From DATAAM01 sp036260075 (lineage in GTDB: Bacteria > Actinomycetota > Acidimicrobiia > Acidimicrobiales > JAHWLA01), in NCBI GenBank assembly GCA_036260075.1, contig DATAAM010000221.1:1-18287 (forward strand): 18,287 nt of DNA. Direction: 5' to 3'. The notes beneath the pieces are model-generated. The model did no database searches. It was not told the origin of the DNA and was given only the letters and a program-made list of their open reading frames with translations. Positions 13,951 through 18,287 of this stretch are shown piece by piece (the first letter of the stretch is position 1; each line of letters opens with the position of its first letter). The position numbers and the translations under genes were made by a program.

Positions 13951-15270
13951 CTACCTCACGACGATCGTGTGCGTCGCCTCGCCCTGGCTCGAGCCCTTGG
14001 TGCAGAGCGCCGACCGGAACCGGAAGCGGGCTGTGAACGTGCCCGGCCTCTCGTACGCGTGCCGGAAGGTGCGGGCCAACCGGCCGGGCTTGCCTTCCTT
14101 CAGCGGGGCGGCGCACGCGGGCATGCAGTCGCCCGGCACGACCCCCTCCTCGTCGCCGAACAGCGCGTGAGGCGCCCCGCACCCCGACTCGACGATCTCG
14201 GCGTCGGGATCGGACGCCGTCACCGCGAAAGCCACCTCCTCCCCGACTGCGGCGGTGCTCGCCCCGCACACCTGCACGGTCAGCGGCTGGTCGCCGGAGG
14301 GCGCTGCACCACCCGTCCCGCTGCACGCCCCGCCGTCGGGCTCGGGCCGAGGGGCGGGCTCGGGCTCGGGCTGCACCTCGTCGAGGAAGCGGTCGGCCAC
14401 GGCGACCACCACGGGGCCGTCGCCGTCGGCCACGTCGAAGAAGAACGAGGGCACCAGATGGCCCTCCACCAGCTGGAGGCCGAGCCGCACGCCGGTGAGC
14501 ACGACCTCCTGGGCGTCCGTGCCCTCCGGGCATGCGCCCGCTTCGGGGCACAGGCCCTCCTGCTGCACCTCGGCCCGCAGTGTGCGAGGACCGGCGCCCT
14601 TGCGCAGCCGGTCGAGCGCCTCGTCGACGTCCACCAGCGGGTAGTCGCCCAGGCGCTCCGGCCGACCCAGCCACCCGTAGGCCCCGATGGGGATCCCTTC
14701 GAGCCCGAGTGACAGGTGGTGCTCGTAGCCCCGTGTGGGCAGGCCGTCGACCGTGGGCCGGATCGTGACCTCGACGGACACCGGGGTCTGCCGCACCTCG
14801 GCCTCGCCGCCGGTCACGCCGAGGCGGCCGAGGATCTCTCGGGCCCGGCGCTCGGCCGCCTCGTCGGACAGGAGGCCCGGCGCCCGCGGCACCGGCTCGC
14901 ACGTGGGGCAGGGCGGCCCGCTCTGGATCGGAGTGTCGCGAGCCATGTTGACCTGCCACGGCGCCCCCGGCCCGTCGGCCACCGAGACGCCGTCGGCCTC
15001 CTTGCCCAGGGCGGCGGCGACGGCGGCCCGGGCGCCCCCGGGGTCGCCGACCCGCAGTGCGTAGGCGGGGCCGCGGTCGGGCCCGTCGGGCAGCTCGCCC
15101 TCCACCCGGTGGACGACCGGCGCCACGGCGGCGTCGACGGGGGCCGCCGCCCGCTCCCCGCTCGCGGCAACCGGCAGCTTCGGCAACGTCTCCTCCGTGC
15201 CGCAGCCGGCCACCACCAGGGCGACGACTGCGAACCACGCCAATCGGTCCCGCATGTCGCTTCGACGCAT
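13951..15270 (-). CDS. Predicted lipoprotein with C-terminal PKD/Ig-like domain, unknown function
   Basis: A 439-aa exported protein I do not recognise by name. Residues 1-22 are a lipoprotein signal with lipobox VVAGC (Cys23). The extracellular part has a region to about 300 containing a CPTC pair (Cys121, Cys124), TIRPTVDGLPTRGYEHHLSL and DVDEALDRLRKG, reminiscent of periplasmic domains that measure or modulate partners, though this is only impression. A Pro/Glu linker (about 301-312) leads to a beta-rich domain (about 330-439; VGEEVAFAVTASDPDAEIV, FRHAYERPGTFTARFRF) resembling PKD/Ig-like folds. Twelve cysteines including Cys23 suggest disulfides. The ATG at 15270 has GGAGG 6 nt upstream. 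It sits between ftsY (25 bp) and ffh (22 bp), in one transcription unit. Confidence 0.85.
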   Translation of the reverse strand: MRRSDMRDRLAWFAVVALVVAGCGTEETLPKLPVAASGERAAAPVDAAVAPVVHRVEGELPDGPDRGPAYALRVGDPGGARAAVAAALGKEADGVSVADGPGAPWQVNMARDTPIQSGPPCPTCEPVPRAPGLLSDEAAERRAREILGRLGVTGGEAEVRQTPVSVEVTIRPTVDGLPTRGYEHHLSLGLEGIPIGAYGWLGRPERLGDYPLVDVDEALDRLRKGAGPRTLRAEVQQEGLCPEAGACPEGTDAQEVVLTGVRLGLQLVEGHLVPSFFFDVADGDGPVVVAVADRFLDEVQPEPEPAPRPEPDGGACSGTGGAAPSGDQPLTVQVCGASTAAVGEEVAFAVTASDPDAEIVESGCGAPHALFGDEEGVVPGDCMPACAAPLKEGKPGRLARTFRHAYERPGTFTARFRFRSALCTKGSSQGEATHTIVVR

Positions 15271-15295
15271 TCGCCGCCTCCGTCGGTTCCCCCGC

Positions 15296-16447
15296 CTACG
15301 AGAACAGGGCTTCGACGAACTCGTCGGGGTCGAACTCCACGAGGTCGTCGGCCGTCTCGCCCAGGCCCACGAGCTTGATGGGCAGCCCCAGCTCCGTGCG
15401 GATGGCCACGGCGATGCCGCCCTTGGCCGTGCCGTCGAGCTTGGTGAGGACCACGCCGGTGACACCCACCGCCTCGGTGAACTGCTTGGCCTGCACCAAC
15501 CCGTTCTGGCCGGTGGTGGCGTCGATCACCAGCAGGACCTCGGTGAGCTTGCCGGGCGGCCGCTCGGCGATCCGACGCACCTTCTTCAGCTCCTCCATGA
15601 GGTTGACCTTGGTGTGCAGGCGGCCCGCCGTGTCGGCCAGCACGAGGTCGGCGCCCCGGGCGGCGGCCCGCTCCACTGCGTCGAAGACCACCGAGCCGGG
15701 ATCGGCGCCCTCGGCCCCGCGCACGAGGTCGGCGTTGACCCGAGTGGCCCACAGCTCGAGCTGCTCGGCCGCCGCCGCCCGGAAGGTGTCGCCTGCCGCC
15801 ATCACCACCTGTCGGCCCGCCGACGCCTCCCGCCGGCCGAGCTTCCCGATGGTGGTGGTCTTGCCCACGCCGTTGACGCCCACGAACAGCCACACGTTGG
15901 GCCCCTCGGCTTCGCGGTGCAGGGCCAGGTCGCCCTCGGCCAGCCGGGCCTTGAGCTCGTGCTTGAGCGCGTCGACCAACGCCTGCGGCTCCGAGATGCC
16001 CTCCTCCTTCACGCGGGTGCGCAGGCCGTCGAGCAGGGCTGTGGTGGTGACTACGCCCACGTCGGCCCGGATGAGGGCCTCCTCCAGCTCGTCCCACGTG
16101 TCGTCGTCGATCTTCGACCGCGACAGCACCGAGCCCATGTAGCCCGCCAGCAGGCTGCGGGCCTTGCCCAGTCGGTCGCGGAAGCGGGGCTTGACCGGCG
16201 GTGCAGGCGGCGCCTCGACGGGAGCGACGGCAGGCGCGGGCTCCTCCTCCACGAGGACCGGTGCCTCGGCCGCCGCCTCGGCCAGCGCCTCCTCGATCTC
16301 CGCCACCTGCTCGGGGGTGAGCTCCTCGACGGGCGGCGGCGGAGCGGGCGACTCCAGCTCGGGGCCGCGCCCGCGACGACGGGCAACGGCCACGCCCGCC
16401 ACCGAGGCGAGCAGCAGCACCACGACAAGGACGAGGACGATCTCCAT
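15296..16447 (-). CDS. ftsY: Signal recognition particle receptor FtsY
   Basis: Membrane-associated GTPase that receives SRP-ribosome complexes. The 383-aa product begins with a transmembrane anchor (about 3-22, VLVLVVVLLLASVAGVAVA), as in other actinobacteria. An acidic/Pro-rich linker (about 28-87) and the N domain follow. The G domain carries GVNGVGKT (190-197), DTFRAAA (220-226), DTAGR (272-276) and TKLDGTAKGG (335-344), and the end is DLVEFDPDEFVEAL. The ATG at 16447 has no good ribosome binding site; TAGGCT lies 10 nt upstream, so the leader may be only about 4 nt. The lipoprotein and ffh follow in the same direction. Confidence 0.96.
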   Translation of the reverse strand: MEIVLVLVVVLLLASVAGVAVARRRGRGPELESPAPPPPVEELTPEQVAEIEEALAEAAAEAPVLVEEEPAPAVAPVEAPPAPPVKPRFRDRLGKARSLLAGYMGSVLSRSKIDDDTWDELEEALIRADVGVVTTTALLDGLRTRVKEEGISEPQALVDALKHELKARLAEGDLALHREAEGPNVWLFVGVNGVGKTTTIGKLGRREASAGRQVVMAAGDTFRAAAAEQLELWATRVNADLVRGAEGADPGSVVFDAVERAAARGADLVLADTAGRLHTKVNLMEELKKVRRIAERPPGKLTEVLLVIDATTGQNGLVQAKQFTEAVGVTGVVLTKLDGTAKGGIAVAIRTELGLPIKLVGLGETADDLVEFDPDEFVEALFS

Positions 16448-16457
16448 GGCGCCGGGC

Positions 16458-16463
16458 AGCCTA
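16458..16463 (-). promoter_or_regulatory. Possible ftsY -10 box (TAGGCT)
   Basis: TAGGCT on the minus strand fits TAnnnT and ends 10 nt before the ftsY ATG, implying a very short leader. The region where a -35 would sit (about 16480-16487) lies inside the left arm of the large inverted repeat at 16478-16531. No standard -35 sequence is visible. Confidence 0.4.
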
Positions 16464-16477
16464 CCGACCCGCCACAC

Positions 16478-16531
16478 CCGTTCTGGTGGGAGGAATGGAC
16501 GGCCGGCGGTCCATTCCTCCCACCAGAACGG
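16478..16531. repeat. Perfect 23-bp inverted repeat with 8-nt loop
   Basis: Arms 16478-16500 and 16509-16531 are exact reverse complements, separated by GGCCGGCG (16501-16508). Each arm contains GGTGGGAGGAATGG or its complement. The arms are about 61% GC, lower than the surroundings. The element lies between divergent genes ftsY and the thioesterase, so a terminator role is unlikely, and no T-tract flanks it. It may be an extragenic palindromic element, a cruciform or RNA hairpin, or a large operator overlapping the ftsY promoter. Confidence 0.95.
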
Positions 16532-16594
16532 CGCGGGGGTCGTGTGACAGGAAACCGCGTGCGCCCGCCCGGTGCGGTCGACAACACTCCGGCC

Positions 16595-17470
16595 ATGGGG
16601 ACGCGGTTCGAGCAGCAGATGCTGTTGGAGGCAGACGAGCGGCCGGGGCGGTACCGGGTGGATGTCGACGAGGCGTGGAACTGCCCGATCGTGCCGCACG
16701 GGGGGCTCGTCACCGCCATCGCCGCCAGGGCCATGGCCATGGAGCTCGACACCCCCGAGCAGCCGCTGCGCTCGGTCAACGCGGTGTTCGCCGACCAGGT
16801 GCGGCCGGGGCCGGCCACCGTCGACGTCACCGTCCTGCGGCGGGGGCGCTCCATCTCGCAGCTCTCCGCCACCATCCGCAGCGACGGCCAGGACGCGGGC
16901 CTCACAGCGATCGGCGTGTTCGGCGCCCCCCGCCCCGGCTTCGACTTCGTCGACGTCGCCCCGCCCCGCGACGTGCCCCCGCCCGAGCAGTGCCGATCGT
17001 GGCGCCAACGGCTCACGCCCGTGCGCCAGGCGTTCGCGTTCAACTTCTGGGAGCACGTGGAGAACCGGCTGGCCGCCGGCCACTTCCCCGACGAGGAGTG
17101 GGAGCCGACCGACTCCGAGCGCCTCCAGTGGTACCGCTTCGAGGAGCCGCCCCTCGACGAGGAGGGCTTCTGGGACCCGCTGGCCATCCTGACGATGGGC
17201 GACACCATGCCCGGCGCCGTGGGCGAGAAGACAGGCCCGGGCCATCCGATGTGGCTGCCGCCGAGCTGCGACCTCACCGTCCACCTGTTCGGCACCACCC
17301 GGGCCGAGTGGATCCTCGGCCGCAACCGCGCCCGCTGGGCCGGCGACGGCTACGCGTCGGTCGACATGGAGCTGTGGGACCCCGACGGGCGCCTGCTGGC
17401 ATACGCCACGCAGGTCATGTTCCTCGTCTTCCCCGAGGGGCTCACGCCCCCGCCCGCACCCGCTCGCTGA
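16595..17470 (+). CDS. Acyl-CoA thioesterase-like (double hot-dog, TesB/4HBT_3 type)
   Basis: A 291-aa cytoplasmic protein resembling the thioesterase-like superfamily that hydrolyses acyl-CoA esters. The N-terminal hot-dog shows NCPIVPHGGLVTAIAARAMA (30-49), then FADQVRPGPATVDVTVLRRG and SQLSATIRSDGQ. The C-terminal hot-dog shows WLPPSCDLTVHLFG, WILGRNRARWAGDGYASVDM and DGRLLAYATQVMFLVFPEG. Substrate is unknown. The ATG at 16595 has no ribosome binding site. It is the only plus-strand gene between smc and ftsY; its last 29 nt overlap the 3' end of smc. Its start lies 63 bp from the large inverted repeat. Confidence 0.82.
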   Translation: MGTRFEQQMLLEADERPGRYRVDVDEAWNCPIVPHGGLVTAIAARAMAMELDTPEQPLRSVNAVFADQVRPGPATVDVTVLRRGRSISQLSATIRSDGQDAGLTAIGVFGAPRPGFDFVDVAPPRDVPPPEQCRSWRQRLTPVRQAFAFNFWEHVENRLAAGHFPDEEWEPTDSERLQWYRFEEPPLDEEGFWDPLAILTMGDTMPGAVGEKTGPGHPMWLPPSCDLTVHLFGTTRAEWILGRNRARWAGDGYASVDMELWDPDGRLLAYATQVMFLVFPEGLTPPPAPAR

Positions 17471-18287
17471 CGATCTTGGTCGAGCCGCCCGGCGGCATGG
17501 TGACGCCGTAGAGGCAGTCGGCCGCCTCCATCGTGCGCTTCTGGTGCGACACGATCAGCAGCTGCGCCTCCTGGCGGAACTCGTTGATGAGGTCGATGAA
17601 CCGGTGCAGGTTCACGTCGTCGAGCGCGGCCTCGACCTCGTCCATGAGGTAGAAGGGCGACGGCCGGCTGCGGAACACGGCGAACAGGAACGCCAGCGCG
17701 GTGAGCGAACGCTCCCCGCCCGACAGCAGCGACAGCTTCTTCACGTTCTTGCCCGAGGGCCGGGCCTCGACCTCGATGCCGGTCTCCAGGAGGTTCTCGG
17801 GATCGGTGAGGCGCAGGCGGCCGGTGCCGCCGGGGAAGAGCGTGCCGAACAGGCGGGCGAAGTTCTCCGACACGTCGGCGAACGCGGCGGTGAACACCTC
17901 CACGATCTCGCCGTCGATGGCCTTGATCACCTTGGCCAGCTCCCGCCGCCCCGACTTCACGTCCTCCAACTGGGCTTCGAGGAACTGGTGCCGCTCCTGG
18001 AGGGCGGTGAACTCCTCCAGCGCCAGCGGGTTGATCGGCCCCATGAGGCGCAGCTCGCGCTCGAGCTCGCGCACGCGGTTCGGAGCCGTCGTGCCCGGCG
18101 GTAGCTCGGGGCACTGGGCGACGACCGCAACCTCGGGCTCGCAGTCGAACTCGTGGCGGAGCGCTTCGACCGCCGTCTCGAGCCGCACCTTCACCTCGGC
18201 GTCGTCGATCTGGTTCCGCTGCGCGCGCTCCCGCAGCTCGGCGAGCTGGCGCTCGGCGGTCGACCGCTCGCGGCGGAGCAACTCGAG
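17442..18287 (-). CDS. smc: Chromosome segregation protein SMC, C-terminal part
   Basis: The last 281 residues of the SMC ATPase, which extrudes and compacts chromosomal DNA with ScpA/ScpB. The frame is open at the window edge. The visible part is the end of the C-terminal coiled coil (to about residue 130, with the conserved GPINPLALEEF) and the C-terminal ATPase lobe. The lobe carries the ABC signature LSGGERSLTALA (188-199), Walker B FYLMDEVEAALDD (212-224) and the switch histidine in LIVSHQKRTME (244-254). The 3' end overlaps the convergent thioesterase gene by 29 nt. In other actinobacteria smc likewise lies shortly upstream of ftsY. Confidence 0.96.
   Translation of the reverse strand, partial: LELLRRERSTAERQLAELRERAQRNQIDDAEVKVRLETAVEALRHEFDCEPEVAVVAQCPELPPGTTAPNRVRELERELRLMGPINPLALEEFTALQERHQFLEAQLEDVKSGRRELAKVIKAIDGEIVEVFTAAFADVSENFARLFGTLFPGGTGRLRLTDPENLLETGIEVEARPSGKNVKKLSLLSGGERSLTALAFLFAVFRSRPSPFYLMDEVEAALDDVNLHRFIDLINEFRQEAQLLIVSHQKRTMEAADCLYGVTMPPGGSTKIVSERVRAGA

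Noticed and set aside
12528..14036. Plus-strand open frame of 502 codons
   Set aside because: Antisense shadow of ffh; His/Leu/Asp-rich with no recognisable family.
16478..16531. Palindrome as a rho-independent terminator
   Set aside because: Both neighbouring genes start, rather than end, towards this region and no T-tract flanks either arm.
16486..17511. Plus-strand frame starting within the palindrome with GGGAGG before ATG
   Set aside because: The Shine-Dalgarno-like text is part of the palindrome and appears on both strands; the frame is an Arg/Pro-rich shadow of the thioesterase.
1..18287. tRNA, SRP RNA, riboswitch, CRISPR array, insertion sequence or prophage
   Set aside because: No cloverleaf, spaced direct-repeat array, transposase or integrase motif was seen on either strand by reading; a covariance-model scan was not possible.

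Overview
The window is GC-rich (by eye around 70% or more) chromosomal DNA from an actinobacterium. Supporting signs are a WhiG-type sigma factor, the actinobacterial small protein family DUF2469, an F420-type (Ddn-like) reductase, an Rv2891-like M23 protein beside rpsB, an FtsY with an N-terminal membrane anchor, GTG/TTG starts and TAnnnT -10 boxes. The mix of Streptomyces-like order (dprA-whiG-M23-rpsB) with unusual insertions suggests a deep branch such as Acidimicrobiia, but the sequence alone does not prove this. No tRNA, rRNA, CRISPR array, transposase or phage gene was seen.

Layout. Almost everything is on the minus strand, so the biological order runs from high to low coordinates. smc (3' part, 17442-18287) is followed by an inserted plus-strand thioesterase (16595-17470). 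Next comes the protein-targeting and ribosome block: ftsY, a lipoprotein of unknown function, ffh, rpsP, khpA and rimM. A divergent redox pair then interrupts the usual rimM-trmD junction: an F420-type reductase (+) and an NADPH:quinone oxidoreductase (-). The oxidoreductase overlaps trmD, which continues into rplS and lepB. A separate unit holds a possible micro-ORF, DUF2469 and yraN. A plus-strand pair of small genes (37-aa membrane protein, 68-aa zinc-binding protein) lies divergent to a PaaG-like enoyl-CoA isomerase. The block comM, dprA, whiG, M23-like/lipase fusion and rpsB closes the window; rpsB runs off the left edge.

How the genes fit together. Most of the window is housekeeping: signal recognition particle and receptor (ffh, ftsY), signal peptidase (lepB), ribosomal proteins S2, S16 and L19, rRNA/tRNA maturation (rimM, trmD), chromosome organisation (smc) and DNA uptake/processing (comM, dprA, yraN). 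Many cistrons are joined by 4-nt ATGA/GTGA overlaps, which implies translational coupling.

Most notable: (1) a perfect 23-bp inverted repeat with an 8-nt loop between ftsY and the thioesterase; (2) two divergent gene pairs only 18-23 bp apart whose opposing -10 boxes overlap and whose transcripts would be leaderless; (3) capture of trmD-rplS-lepB behind a quinone oxidoreductase; (4) an M23 domain that has lost catalytic residues, fused to an alpha/beta hydrolase; (5) an unrecognised lipoprotein between ftsY and ffh. I found no clear new defence or mobile system.
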